A stretch of 64,000 nucleotides of DNA, from positions 27,913,746 through 27,977,745 of the forward strand of contig NC_077241.1 of assembly GCF_947179165.1 (NCBI RefSeq), in the 5' to 3' direction. Numbering within the stretch: the stretch's first letter is position 1; every line of letters starts with the position of its first letter. A program made the position numbers and the translations under genes. Positions 44,275-56,181 of the stretch are shown piece after piece. The notes below the pieces were generated by a model. It worked only from the letters and a program-made list of their open reading frames with translations. It made no database searches and was not told the DNA's origin. This DNA is from Solanum dulcamara (Eukaryota > Streptophyta > Magnoliopsida > Solanales > Solanaceae).

Positions 44275-46456
44275 TGTAAGACCATATAAGATGAAAAGTT
44301 GAATGAAAGGAAAATTTCATAAGAATTTTGATTGACCCTAGTCTACGAGTCAGTCTATGACTCATAGAGGTTACTACGAGTCGTAAACACGACTCAAGTA
44401 AAAGTTAGAATTTAGCTAAGGCAAGTATGAGAATTTACGGGTCTTTTGAAGACTCCTGAAAGAGTTTATAACTCATAGAGAGAAGTCGTAGTACAGGCCT
44501 TATATCCTACAACTTAGAAACCCTCAGAACCCACTCTATGACTCAATAGGATGAGTCATAGAGGAGTCGATGACTCGTCAAAATAAACCATGCATAAACT
44601 TCTAAGGCTAATTTTTTGTAGGATTTCATACCCTGCAGGATGAATGAATTCTATGGCTCATAGACTAGAGAACGAATCGTAGACATGATTCGCATAGAAA
44701 GTTTAGAGACTTGTTTTTCAATTCATTTCTCAGGGCTTATAGGATGAGTCATTCCTATGACCCATCATTTCATCTATGAATTGTAGAGTGCCCTCATAGG
44801 GTTGTACAACTATGGTTTTAATGAGAGGTAGTTTAGTCTTTTTCCTATAATCTTTTAATGTATTTAGGGCTAGATTCATTAAATAATTGGTCCTAAATAC
44901 TCCTAAACTCTTGTATTGTCTTATTATTTGCCAAAGAAATTTAGACTTCTCTCCCAAGGTTCTTCAAGAGTTCATCAACCTTTAGTTAGGGTTTCTTCAA
45001 GATCAAGACTTATTTCTCGATTTCAAAGTTCAATTACAATCAAGGCATGTGTGGATTCATCCATGGGCCCTTCCACCCATGGAGTCCAAAGTTTTTCTCA
45101 AAAATCTCATGAAATCTCATTACTTTTAAAATCTAATATTGATGAATTATGTTGGGCTATTTCAATTATATTTTAATCATTACTAATGATCATTATAAGT
45201 ATGCTTCTATATAAATTTCATGATTTTATGTTGAATTATGAATTCCCATGCATAAATCTATTTTCTACGATGAACTACACGAGGAATCATTATGAAGTTC
45301 TATGATTTCAATGAATTCTATGGGTTTAAATCAAAATTGATTATGTATTCAAGTTTTCCTCTAAATTCAAGTATGAATCATGACTACATATTTTAATTAT
45401 GATCAAATTATGATACTCATGCAAGTTATGAAGAAAGGTGACTTAGGGCTCTATGTGGTGACCTAGGAAGCTCATGATATGAATTATGCAAGTATGATTT
45501 GTAATGATGAAAAGCCAATAATCACATTGCAATTATGTTATGAAATGAACTGTTTTATGAATTTCAAACCTATGACCATGAATATGATATATGTTCATTA
45601 TAATTTCTATGCTATGTTTGTATTCTGTAGGATTTGACTTAGTACTGAGAGGACTTGAGGTGGGGGCCCAACCAAAAGCCTTACTAGCAACCTCTAGTTC
45701 CTTAAACTACATGTCATTATAGGTTTCCTTCATGTTTTAGCTAGTGGATCCACATATAGCATATGTACATGAACCGCCTAGAGGGTTAGAGTCTACCTTG
45801 GTAAGTAGATTTCCCTTTCTTCCATTCTATAGGGAGATATCAAGATTCTATGTTATAGCTCGCATAGTCTTATTATTGGTTATGGTTCTTGTCTGACATA
45901 TGTATACTTATCCTATGTTCTTTTACGTTTTCAACTATGACTCCAAGATGCTTTGACTGCTATGGTTTTCTCATGACTTTACTTATTCTTTTATTATGAA
46001 CGTTATTTGATTTTGCATCTTATGATTTATAGCGCATGTCACGCCCACAAACTTAATACATTCAAACATACTAACGCATATTTTTTGCCTACATTATCTA
46101 ATAATGTAGGAGTTGAGGTTCAGGATCATTGGTGAGTCCTTATCTATCGTTCACTAGTTATAAGTTGTTTCTTCTTACTTCAAAATACTTTCTTATGTAT
46201 CGAATTGAGAGTGAGCTTGGGACATGTCTTAACCCCCTCCCATTTTCATTAGTGGAGGCATGTGTTGGACGAAACATGTAGAGTCCATGTAGTTAAATTT
46301 TATTCTCTTTATGTTTTATGTTACACTATTTCTTATACTATGTTCCGCTTTACTTTACCTTATGCAGGCTTTATGATATGTCAAGAGGCTTGGTTAGATC
46401 CTCTTTGGGGTTTTGATCACCGTGTCAAGTCTAGGCCCTAGGCTTGGGTCGTCACA
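44275..46456 (+). mobile_element. 5' LTR of Gy3
   Basis: 2,182 bp from TGTAAGACCATATAAG to GGCTTGGGTCGTCACA. The region 44340-44780 is a series of short inverted words of the type CTACGAGTC / GACTCATAGA. The rest is AT-rich, resembling Gy1, Gy2 and Gy4 LTRs. Confidence 0.85.
44340..44780. repeat. Cluster of TACGAGTC/GACTC(A/G)TAG inverted words
   Basis: More than ten spaced copies of short words such as CTACGAGTC, GACTCATAG, ACGACTC and ATGACTC in both orientations, within U3 of the Gy3 LTR. They can pair with one another. Gy4's LTR has a milder version (54220-54730). Confidence 0.6.
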
Positions 46457-46459
46457 AAC

Positions 46460-46472
46460 TTGGTATTAGAGG
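46460..46472 (+). other. Primer-binding site of Gy3
   Basis: TTGGTATTAGAGG, two changes from TTGGTATCAGAGC, three bases after the LTR. Confidence 0.8.
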
Positions 46473-46673
46473 ACAAGGTTTAACATGTCCCAAGGTGTCC
46501 AACATTCTGCATCAAGCAAAGTCTTATTCATGGTTGTGAAACATGCCACAATTATGAATCGGAGACTATAAGGCGTTTTAAGAATCCTTACTTTGTTAAT
46601 GATCTATGTCGTGCTATAGACTATAGTCTAAGACTTCCTTTCCCTAATATTTTTCCTTTGCAATTTTTGGAAA

Positions 46674-47633
46674 ATGCCTCCAAAAAGACCACCTTTGCCA
46701 AGGTGGATCAATGCTAATGAAGCCCAAGATCCTCTAGTTCCTCAAGGAAATGGTCCTTTGCTCGAAGAAGTGATTAATGTAGAGTTCCATACTGCTTGCA
46801 CCATGCTATTCCAAGTAGTGGCCCATCAAGGGGTTGCAGCTCCTCCTAATATTCGTATTTCGTCTTCTAGAGTGAGGGACTTTGCGATAATGAATTCTTT
46901 TGAGTTGCATAGTTCAAAAGTCGAGAAGGACCCCGAAGAGTTCATTGATGAGATCTATAAAATAGTGAGTATCATGGGGGTGTCTTCTAAGGAGAAAGCG
47001 GAGTTTGCGACTTACCATCTCAAGGGTGTTGCTCAAGTTTTGTACACTCATTGGAAGGTGGAGAAAGTAGACGGAGTTCCTATTGAATAAGAAGCCTTCA
47101 AACTTTCTTTCCTGGATCACTTTCTCTCTCTTGAACTAAGGGAATCTAAAGTGTTGGATTTTATTAATCTTCGACAAGGTAACATGGGTTTGAGGGACTA
47201 TGCCCTCAAGTTCATTAAACTATCCAAGTATACTCCTCATTGGTTGCCGATCTACGTACCCAAATGAGTCAATTCATATCAGGGGTGTCCAATTTGGTTG
47301 CCAAGGAATGTCGTACCGCCATGCTTATTAAGAAGATGAACATATCTTGGCTCATAACTTTTAATGAAAAAATTGAAGGAGAAAATATCAAAGAGATGAG
47401 AATGAAGGATTCTAAGAGGGCCCAGTATGAAGGTGCGTTCTCTAATGATAGGACCAGTGGTAATGGTAGTGGCCTTTTCCAACAAGGCTAAGGTTCGGGG
47501 AAGGAGTTCGCTAAGAATAAGGTGTCATAACCTAAAGTTCAAGAAAGAGGTGGGGTGAATGCTAGTAGACCTTCTTTTCCCAATTATGAAAGGTGTGGAA
47601 AGGATCATGGAGGGAAATGCTTGATGGGACTTC
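46674..47633 (+). pseudogene. gag of Gy3 (3' truncated, frameshifted)
   Basis: The ATG at 46674 opens a 138-codon frame starting MPPKRPPLPRW, a usual chromovirus gag start. It contains EKDPEEFIDEIYKIVSIMGV (about residues 82-102) and a VAQVLYTHWK block. A stop at 47088 is followed, in the same reading, by EAFKLSFLDHFLSLELRES and RQGNMGLRDYALKF, then by a frameshift near 47240. The second frame (47240-47491) has MSQFISGVSNLVAKECRTAM and MNISWLITFNEKIE. A final part reaches the first cysteines of a zinc knuckle (CGKDHGGKCLMG, about 47592-47628), where the sequence jumps to the LTR. Confidence 0.88.
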
Positions 47634-48167
47634 TATGGTTTTCCCATGACATTACTAATTCTTTTATTATGAATGTTATTTGATCATTGCATCTTATAAT
47701 TTATATTGCATGTCATGCCCACATACTTAGTACATTCAAACGTACTAACATATATTTTTTGCCTACATTGTCTCATAATGTAGGGGGTTGAGGATCATAT
47801 CCATACGCGTGGCTATTTGAGCTTTCTCATCGATGGAGTTGTGGTGAGTCCTCATCTATCATAGACTAGTAATGAGTTCTTGCTTCTTACATCAAAATAC
47901 TTAGTTATGTTTTGAATTGAGGGTGAGCTGGGACATGTCTTAGCCCCTGCCCATTTTCATTAGTAGAGGCATGTGTTGGACGAAACATGTAGAGTCCATG
48001 TAGTCGGATTATATTCTCTTTATGTTTTATGTTATACTTTTTGTTATACTATGTTCCCCTTTATTTTACCGTATGTATACTTTATGATATATCAAGAGGC
48101 TTGGTAGGATCCCCTTGGGGGTTTTGATCATCGTGTCACGTCTAGGACCTAGGCTTGGGTCATGACA
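47634..48167 (+). mobile_element. 3' LTR of Gy3, 5'-truncated
   Basis: Aligns with 45963-46456, from CTATGGTTTTCCCATGAC to GGCTTGGGTCATGACA. The left edge is the deletion junction with gag; an intervening segment near 47790 (CATACGCGTGGCTATTTGAG) is absent from the 5' LTR. Confidence 0.83.
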
Positions 48168-48182
48168 TAGAGGTTTATTACA
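48168..48182 (-). mobile_element. Gy5 3' LTR, last 15 bp
   Basis: After the target duplication TAGAG, GTTTATTACA completes the Gy5 LTR start (TGTAATAAAC on the minus strand). Next to it ACATCTACTACTAGAAAAGG reads, reversed, as a weak polypurine region. Confidence 0.5.
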
Positions 48183-48189
48183 ACATCTA

Positions 48190-48881
48190 CTACTAGAAAA
48201 GGGCTTTGTCTACAAAAGTAAGAGTCAAGAAGTATGTGAAGCTTAAATAAGCCTGGGAATTGCTCCTGCATCTCCTTCTCAGTCTACCAGGTAGCCTCTT
48301 CGAGTGGCTAGTGTCTCAAATAGACTTTAACAACAGGAATGGCTCTCGATCGTAAGTACCAAATATCTCTGGCTAAAATTACCATCAGCTCTTCTACAAA
48401 TGTTAGAGATTCGTGCAACACACCTTAATCATGTAGAGCATGTGAGACTCATTTGGAACATACCAGCGTAGTATTGAAACATGAAAGACTAGGTGGATAG
48501 CTGATAGTACAAGAGGTAGGGCTAACTCATAGGTAAAATATCCAAATGTCCTCTAAATATCAAATGGCCCTATGTACCTAGGCTAAGCTTGCCCAACCTC
48601 CCAAATCTTATCATGCTCTTCATGGTTGATCTCGGAGAAATACCTAATTTCATACTATAAACCTCAACAGCTAACGCCTATGATTTGTATAACTATAATG
48701 TTTAATCTGGGCCATCTTGAGCCTATCCAAAATATCCCTCACTTGATCTAAAGCCTCCTAAGGTAAGTCTATACCACACGGCTTAGGCTCTGTAGACTCA
48801 AACCAACCAATTGGAGAGAGACACCGCCTATCATATAAGGCCTCAAAAGGAGCCTTTTAATACTAGAGTAGTAGTTGTTTT
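48190..48881 (-). pseudogene. Gy5 integrase, C-terminal part (broken)
   Basis: Minus-strand translation from 48881 downward gives a degraded NNSYHSS block, then FEALYDRRCLSPIGWFE, LKMAQIKHYSYTNHRR, and near 48270-48340 an AIPVVKVYLRH...LEEATW motif, the C-terminal integrase signature of chromoviruses. Stops and frameshifts are many. The solo LARD LTR (48882-51831) sits inside the NNSYHSS region, and the upstream part continues at 51837. Confidence 0.75.
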
Positions 48882-51831
48882 TGTCACGACCCAACCTAGT
48901 AGGCCGCGACTGAGGTCCGACCTGGACCTCCCGTATACATATCTATCAGCCATGGTCATATCGAATTATAAACATGCAATGCATATAAATCAAGTGTAGT
49001 CAAATCAGACTATAATGACATGATACGTACATGAGAACCACCATGGGTCATAATATTTCAGATATCTATAGCCTCTTTCATTTGTATCATAACATGAAAG
49101 GGCATGCAAGCCAACAAGGCTGCCATAATAAAACAACACGTACAATATATCATATAGACCCAGCTGAACCAAACTAGCATATATAACTCACATATACATG
49201 TCTGCAGACCTCTAAAAATATTAACTACAACATATGGTGGGATAGGGCCACCGCCGTACCCCTGAATAGACAAAACAATTTTATACATCAGTGGACAGTA
49301 TCAAAAACTAGGCTCCGATACAATAAAACCTCTTTTAGCTGAGCTGCATGAAATTCTAAGCTAACAGACTCCCAAAACCTATATTTGTACCAGCGGGCAT
49401 AAAATGCAGCCACCCAAAGAAAGGGGGTCAGTACAACATAGGTACTGGGTATATAAAACATAACATAATACAACTGGAGGTATATCCAAAATAGAGAAGC
49501 AGGGGAATAAGTTATCAAGTTAGAAACCTGTACCTGTACTTTGTGAATTACAAAAGCATGCATGTTCAAATCATATCATATAGCCGGCACTTTCAGGGGT
49601 CCGGTGAATCACATGTGTAAAATCATCATGGCCCCAATGCCATCACCACCTTATTATAACATATCATCACATATATACATACATACCCGGACGATGGATA
49701 ATATAGTGAATTGTGTACGATAACGTACACGGCCCGGGACTCGGTGAAAGAAGGGTTATAGTATATATGAGTAGAGTAGTGAGTAACTATATGCAATTTA
49801 AAACATTATCAGAGACTCGACAAAATAAGAAAGTTAAGCATTTGTTTAAGGACCCGAGTAATAGTGTAGTCATCTCGAGTGTCCTCTAAATGCCATTATG
49901 GGCTGCCTTAAAAGTAGTCTCGGTGACCCTAGACATGTATTAACATAGGGACAAATCATTTATGGAATCAAAAACACTTAGTCTCCTATAGTCTTTAAGA
50001 CTTGGAGCCTGTACATTTGGTATCTCTGTAACATATAGAAGTTACCAGGGAAATAGTTCAACTGCTATCAGAGTTCGATATTCAAAAGTAAATAGGAGAT
50101 TTTAAGAATAGAGTTACTCTGGAGCTCACATCATATTTAACTTACAACTAAGACATGCTAGAAAAGAAAGAGATTAACTCTATATAGTCTGTACTTTCCT
50201 TCAAGTAGTCATTATATACATTTCTCATACCTGGCCCATCTTGGGGCTCGATGAACAACTATGGCATCATAATCTCATTTTCATACCAAATACATATCAA
50301 GAGAAAGGAAATATAGTTTCCCATACACTACTCTTTAGCACATAGAAGCCTTAACAGGCAATGCTTAATTCTTGTAGAGGTGTCAACACCTAACTATAGT
50401 TACGGATTATGAGGCGTACCTGGAGTTATGGGAATGGAATTATCCCCACATTCCACATACAATTCACTTAAGTCTAAGACTTGCCAAAAGGAAAGAAAGA
50501 TAGTTGTACGTATCTATACCAAAATATGCTAAGAGGAAGCTTTACATACCTCGTACGAGTCACTCTTTATCACATTTACCTCGTCATCCTTTGAACCTAT
50601 GCAACATGGAAGTAATATGAATATCAACCACTTTTGGCTTTCCAGCACCTTCAGCTGCACCTTAGTATTCATGGAATCTATTTCCTTGTTCGTTTCCTCG
50701 ACTAGTTCTTTAATTAGTTAAGGCGTTAACGAAAATTGGGCAGTACCTCTCCTATAATGTGCCCTATCCAAATTTCCAATCATACCCCTAATAACTACAG
50801 TCAACCAACAACAACAACCTACAACATATATACAAGCAACTCATACCAACATTACACAATACAAACCCCAAACAACTCACTCAAAACTATCAAAATGTAA
50901 ATTCTAGACAGCTTACTGTCTTGCATTGTCTCTTCGTTTCGAAGGAGTAATTGAGGGAAACTGGCTTTATGTCCTTATTAAAGTTATATACATGTGTCTT
51001 AGGGTTGCATACAATTTTGAATCACCCCTACATCAACTCTTTACAAAAAGATATGCCCAAAATACCAACAGTAGTCCGTGTAAGATATCAAAAACCAAAA
51101 TCTGGGCAGTACCTCCTCTATACTTCATCACCCTTTTTAGAGAAGATAAAAGCAAAACTAGATTTTAAAGGCTAAAAGAAAGTCGTAGCTAATACTTTTC
51201 TTTCTTCACGTTTCTTCTCTCTTCTCTTTGGTTTCCTTTTTGCTGAAAATGAATGACTTAAGAGTCATTAACATACCTTTATGTGCTATTTTGGGAGGTG
51301 ACATGTGTCATCCCCATAGGAGGACACGTGTCTACACCTTATTGGGCCAACGTAACCATGCAACTAGTTAGGGGCTGCCACGTGTACTTGGTGGGGCCTA
51401 CCCCCAAGTAGGTAGGTCACCTACTTGACCCCAAGCAGGTGGGTCACCTGCTTGCTTGAGGTGCTTCCACGTGTCGCCTTCTTAGGCTGTAACGTGTAAT
51501 CTTTTCCTCTTCTCCATGGATTCATAATCTCATTTTATTTTAAGAACCCGTGTAATCCATGCTACGTAAGCATGGTATGTCTTTAAGTAACTCAAGTGTA
51601 TAAGACTTCCAAATTAGTAGCTTACGTAGGTAAATCGAGTCCTACGACTCATTTCTTGGCCTCCAATTCCTTTCGGCTTCCTTATGACTCTATCTCCAAC
51701 CTTCCCTCTGACGGGGTATCGTACTCTTCTTTCCTTGGAGTCATTTGATGGTGTCGTAGATTATCCGGCTCACATGCTGACTACTAAGAAGCTTAAGAAC
51801 TATTCTGAGCTCAAGAGAGTGGGGTGTAACA
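48882..51831 (-). mobile_element. Solo LTR of the LARD family
   Basis: 2,950 bp from TGTCACGACCCAACC to GTGGGGTGTAACA, flanked by a perfect 5-bp duplication GTTTT (48877-48881 and 51832-51836). It matches the LARD-1/LARD-2 type (no 40-bp minisatellite) and keeps the hairpin region (about 49234-49262), the GGGCAGTACCTC block (50738), the shared 300-bp module (50890-51170), and the U3 G-box block (51295-51500). Only the LTR is present, so the internal domain was lost by LTR-LTR recombination. Confidence 0.92.
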
Positions 51832-51836
51832 GTTTT

Positions 51837-52315
51837 TGTATGCAAACTCCACCAAAGGCAAGAACTGGTCCACTAACCTCAAAAATCCATACCACATTCC
51901 CATAACATATCCTCAAGGACTTGAAATCTGAATCACAAATAACATTAATATTCATTGAATCAACCATGATACCCTCCTTTCACACCACATGCCCCAATAA
52001 TTCTATAGACTTAAGCCAAAACTTATAGTTTGAGAAATTGGAATAAAGTCGTTGATCTCTCAAAGTTTGGAACACTATCCTCAAATGCTGCTCATGCTCC
52101 CTTTGGCTCCGCGAGTATACCAATATATCATCAATGAAGATAATGATAAATGAATCAAGGTATGGCTTGAACACCCGAGTCATCAAGTCCATCAAGGCGG
52201 TAGAGGAATTAGTCAACCCAAAAGACATCACAAGGAATTCATAGTGACCGTAAAGAGTCCCAAATGCAGTATTATGGATGTCCGGCACCCTAATCCTATA
52301 TTGGATCCCCAAAAC
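51837..52315 (-). pseudogene. Gy5 RT fused to an integrase fragment by deletion (broken)
   Basis: The 110-codon minus frame 51980-52312 is a clear RT palm: [40 protein letters not shown] (both catalytic D kept), [20 protein letters not shown] and [13 protein letters not shown]. Just beyond, at about 51840-51960, the sequence passes into words of the integrase core (VICDSDFKSL, then a degraded LPLVEFAYNNS equivalent). RNase H and the first half of integrase are missing, so a large deletion occurred in Gy5 before or after the LARD insertion. Confidence 0.75.
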
Positions 52316-52455
52316 AAGGCTTGTCTCAAAAAAAAAGACTAGTCAAATATGTTAAGATGGATATTGAAACAATACAAAATGCCAAGTGTTCACCCATATC
52401 TCCAGATCAGACTGCCACAATATCAAATTTATTTTAGCCACTGGTGCTCAGAAGT
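52316..52455. mobile_element. LTR-D copy 3, fragment
   Basis: Matches LTR-D copy 2 at AACAAGGCTTGTCTCAAAAA, GACTAGTCAAATAT, GATCAGACTGCCACAA and TAGCCACTGGTGCTCAGAAG. It is cut on the right by the Gy4 LTR and joined on the left to RT. Confidence 0.6.
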
Positions 52456-54731
52456 TGTCATGACCTGACTTACGACCTAGTCATTACATGACGATCGAGA
52501 TGTGATGGACCCTAAACATAAGCCATCTTATCATTCATTGCATACATAAGGTAAATAATAATATAAATATAAGCAAAAGTATTCATAAGTAGGTTAAGGG
52601 ACTTAGGGAAATCTAACTCTATAAACATTCAAACCGGACTGCACCAATACATCGTCTACATATGCCTCTAGTTTAACCTTTGATGGGGGCTTAGAAAAAG
52701 TTCCTAGCTCAACCTAGAAATAGAAGAAATGTCTAAGCAATAGTAATATGAATAAATGTCTTATCCTTAATAGAATAAGGACTCATCAAATTCTTCAAAA
52801 TCTAAATGAAACTCTAGCCATGAGTGGGGTAGTCGTGAGTGTCATCCTTCCCTACATTATGAGACAATGTAGGTAAAATATGCGTTAGTATATTTGAATA
52901 TACTAAGTATGTGAGGTATGTATGACAAGTAATAGAACATAATCAATATTCCATAAGATGCATGACCAATCATAATGAGCATGATTATAGCTTGAGAATA
53001 ATTTAAAACATAAGAAACTTTTAGTCAATGCATATCATAAAACATCAACTTTCAAACTCATAAATTGATATCTTAAAGCTTAACTTCAACTTGTGTGGGA
53101 TAAGACCTTTAACTGACAACTAAGACCATGCGAGATACTACATGGAATCTAATGACTCTTACATTGTGATAGGCCGATGGCTCCTGCATTAAAACAAGGG
53201 AGGATACCTTTATGGGAAACATAGTTTGGGACTTTAGGTTGCTACAGAGATTCCCTTGGATAACCAACTGTTTTATCCGACCGAACCCCACCTTGAAGTC
53301 TACTCGATGCTTAGTCAATATCCCAATAGAAACTTATAAAATAGACTCATAACATAGTAGGCTACAATAGTAACTGCCTATCAATCCATCTTTAAAACAT
53401 TTAGGAATAGCTCATCTAAGTTGGTGATTCATAAGAATCTATAATTTTGGTGAAAATTGTCCTTATCACCATCTTTAAAAATATAATGATCTTACCTCTG
53501 ATCAGTATCTCAACTTTAACTTCAAAAATCATGGTCTCAGTTGTAACTCATTGAAAACTATCTTTATAAATCATTTAACTCATGGTTAACTCATAAAACC
53601 ATCTTTAACTTTGATCATCATTACAACTTTCATTATAAGATCACAATTTCAACTTTAAACAATGAAAACTTTACTTGAAGATCATTGAACTCTTAATTTA
53701 TTCATGAAAATTATCTTTAACTTTATAATCTTAACTTGGAAATAGCCTCATGCGTGGGCATATATAACTCAACTCAAAATAATGCAATTCATATGAAAAC
53801 ATGCATATAATGATCATTGATAATATCTAAAAATGGAATTAAATCAGCCCAATGCAACTCATCAAAACTAGAGTTCATAATCAATTTAAATTGAAAGAAA
53901 CATTGAGAAAAAACTTGGGACTTCATGGGTGAAAGGAATACATGAATCAATCCCCATATACCTTGCTTGAATTCACTAGGAATTGAAGAAGAACCATGAA
54001 GAATTATGGAAACCCTAGCTTGAATTTGGAGACAAACCTTGAGAGACCTTGTGAGTTCTTACCTTGGAAGATTTTGAGAGAATGATATGAATATGATGGG
54101 ATCTTGAAGAAAAGAGTGTTTATATACCTTGAACTTGGCCATAAGAGTGTCTAGGTTCATTAAACTAAACTTTGGAAAAGATGCAATTGCCGTTCATTTA
54201 ATTTGGAAAATTGACCCTACGGACCCTCGTATATGAGCCATCTTGGAAACAACAAGTCATCTATATGACTCATCCTACAGGTCTAACAAAAGAGCCTTAA
54301 AACATAGTCTCTAAAGTTTATGAACGGCCATTGTTTATGACCCTTTTTATTAGGAATGGTCAATTCTCAAGCATCATCTTGCCGATCTGAAACCCTATAA
54401 ATATACTAGTCTCTGAAGTTTTAGGATGGGTGGTTCTTATGACCCGTCATTAATTCTATGAGTTGTCCTGTCAAGTCATCACCATGTCCTTAGGTAAACT
54501 TGAACAAAATGTATGAACTCTTGTTGACAATGGGTTTCTATTAGTCGTCTTCTAAAGGAAGACTCATCCTGGAAGGTCGTAGACCTCTCTGAGGGAAACT
54601 TCAACATTTGCTCAAAGGGTCACTCTATGACCAAACTTTATGAGCTGTAGAGGGACTCATTCATATGGATGGGTTCGAAATTTTAAGACTTTTCTCCTTG
54701 GTTCCAACTTTTCGACTCGTAGGGTCTTACA
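52456..54731 (-). mobile_element. 3' LTR of Gy4
   Basis: 2,276 bp, from TGTCATGACCTGACTTACG to CGTAGGGTCTTACA (TGTAAGACCC on the minus strand). Related to Gy2, Gy3 and Gy1 LTRs. AT-rich, no coding; 53109-53318 and 54640-54870 are chance frames. Confidence 0.85.
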
Positions 54732-54746
54732 ATATCTCTTCCTTGG
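54732..54746 (-). other. Polypurine tract of Gy4
   Basis: Minus strand CCAAGGAAGAGATAT directly before the LTR, preceded by GAGGACGAATATT. This supports the LTR boundary and minus direction. Confidence 0.75.
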
Positions 54747-54979
54747 AAATATTCGTCCTCGAATCAGATTAACTTATCTTAGGAATGACACAGAAAGAGG
54801 ACTAGCAACCCAACATGAACATGATGACATCTTAAAATGCATGGAACATGAAAACTTTAACTTAACATAAAATCAAAACTTTGAAATCATATTTTTCATG
54901 AACATTGATGCAAATGAATGACTTAGGAGGAACTGATTACTTAGGAATTTAACCAACTTGGATAGCACAACTTACTACT

Positions 54980-55612
54980 TTAGACTTTAGTAGAGGAAAA
55001 AAGGTATGGGTATCGTTTCATCATATCCGCCTCTACCTCCCAAGTAGCATTTTCTACTTGTTGATTCCTCCATAACACTTTGACAGACACAACCTCTTTG
55101 TTCCTTAACTTCTTGACTTGACGGTCCAAAATTTCCACCAGAACTTCTTCATAAGTCAAATCCTCATTAACACTTAAATCCGTTAGTGGCATAATAGATC
55201 TTGGATCACCCACGAACTTTCTCAACATTGACACATGAAATACTGGGTGAACCATAGCTAACTCAAGTGGCAAATCTAACTCATAAGACACCTTGCCAAC
55301 ACATCTCAATATCTTGTAAGGTCTTATGTATCTAGGACTCAAATTCCATTTTTTGCTGAAATGCATCACACCCTTTATGGGTGAAACTTTCAAATAGACC
55401 AAATCATCCACCTCAAATTCAACCTCTCCTTTTCTCACATTGAAATAGGAATTTGAATGACTTTGATACGTCTTCAACCTCTCTCTTATGAGTATTACCT
55501 TTTTCATAGCATAGATAACCAAATCTGGACAAATCAAGACCATCTCTTCTACTTCAAACCATCCCACTAGGGATCTACATCTCCTCCCATATAATGCTTC
55601 AAAAAGAGCCAT
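54980..55612 (-). pseudogene. Gy4 integrase, C-terminal 210 codons with chromodomain-like end
   Basis: The longest open frame in the window. From the start: MALFEALYGRRCRSLVGWFE, then LIRERLKTYQSHSNSYF, a DDLVYLKVSPIKGVMHFSKK block, GNLSPRY-like NLSPRYIRPYKIL, MVHPVFHVSMLRKFVGDPRS, a YEEVLVEILDRQVKKLRN linker, and VSVKVLWRNQQVENATWEVE with MKRYPYLF at the C-terminus. This is the DNA-binding end plus a chromodomain-like motif that guides insertion in Tekay/Del-type elements. It is open throughout but is only the C-terminal part: its start is internal, with a stop at 55613-55615 just upstream. Best preserved pol segment here. Confidence 0.88.
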
Positions 55613-56181
55613 TTAGATGCTAGAGTGATAACTATTATTATAGGCAAACTCGATCAATGGAAAATATTAATCCCAACTTTCTCTAAAATTAATAATACAT
55701 TCCCTTAATGTATCCTCTAAAGTTTGGATCATTCTTTCGGCTTGATTATCGGTTTGAGGATGAAAAGTTGTACTTAACTTAACCTTTGTACCGAGACCCT
55801 TTTGAAATGACTTCAAAAATTGTGAAGTGAATTATGTACCTCAATCCGATATGATGGACAAAGTTATGGTCTTACCAACTCTCAAACATACAACTTAGAA
55901 TAATCTTTTGCACTATAGGAAGCCTTAACTGGTAGAAAATGAGTTGACTTGGTCATTCGACCTACAAAAACCCAAATAGAATCATGTTTCTTCTTAGTAT
56001 AGGGCAAACCTGTTACAAAATCCATATTCACATCTTTCCACTTCCAAGAAGGAATCTCGATATCTTGGGCTAGACCTCCCGATCTTTGATGCTCAACTTT
56101 AACTTGTTGGCAATTTGAACACCTAGCTCCAAACTTTACTATATCCTTTTTCATGCTATTCCACCAATACACTTCTCTCAA
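55613..56181 (-). pseudogene. Gy4 integrase, zinc-binding and catalytic core (broken)
   Basis: The 99-codon frame at 55882-56181 has YWWNSMKKDIVKFGARCSNC, the second cysteine pair of the HHCC zinc domain, then QQVKVEHQRSGGLAQ, and VNMDFVTGLPYTKKKHDSIW with the first catalytic D, and MTKSTHFLPVKASYSAKDYS. 55613-55881 continues the core with stops; ISDRGSQF-like, GTKVKLSTTFHPQTDN-like and LEDTLRECIINF-like words are visible on the minus strand in mixed frames. Confidence 0.82.

Larger units (their letters stand above)
44275..48167 (+). mobile_element. Gy3: internally deleted chromovirus
   Basis: 5' LTR, primer-binding site and most of gag, then a direct jump at about 47634 into the last 530 bp of the 3' LTR. 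All of pol, the polypurine tract and the first three quarters of the 3' LTR are gone. Flanking 5-mers TGGAG (44270-44274) and TAGAG (48168-48172) fit a target duplication with one change, so both outer ends are original. It is inserted in the 3' LTR of Gy5, 15 bp from that LTR's end. Confidence 0.85.
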
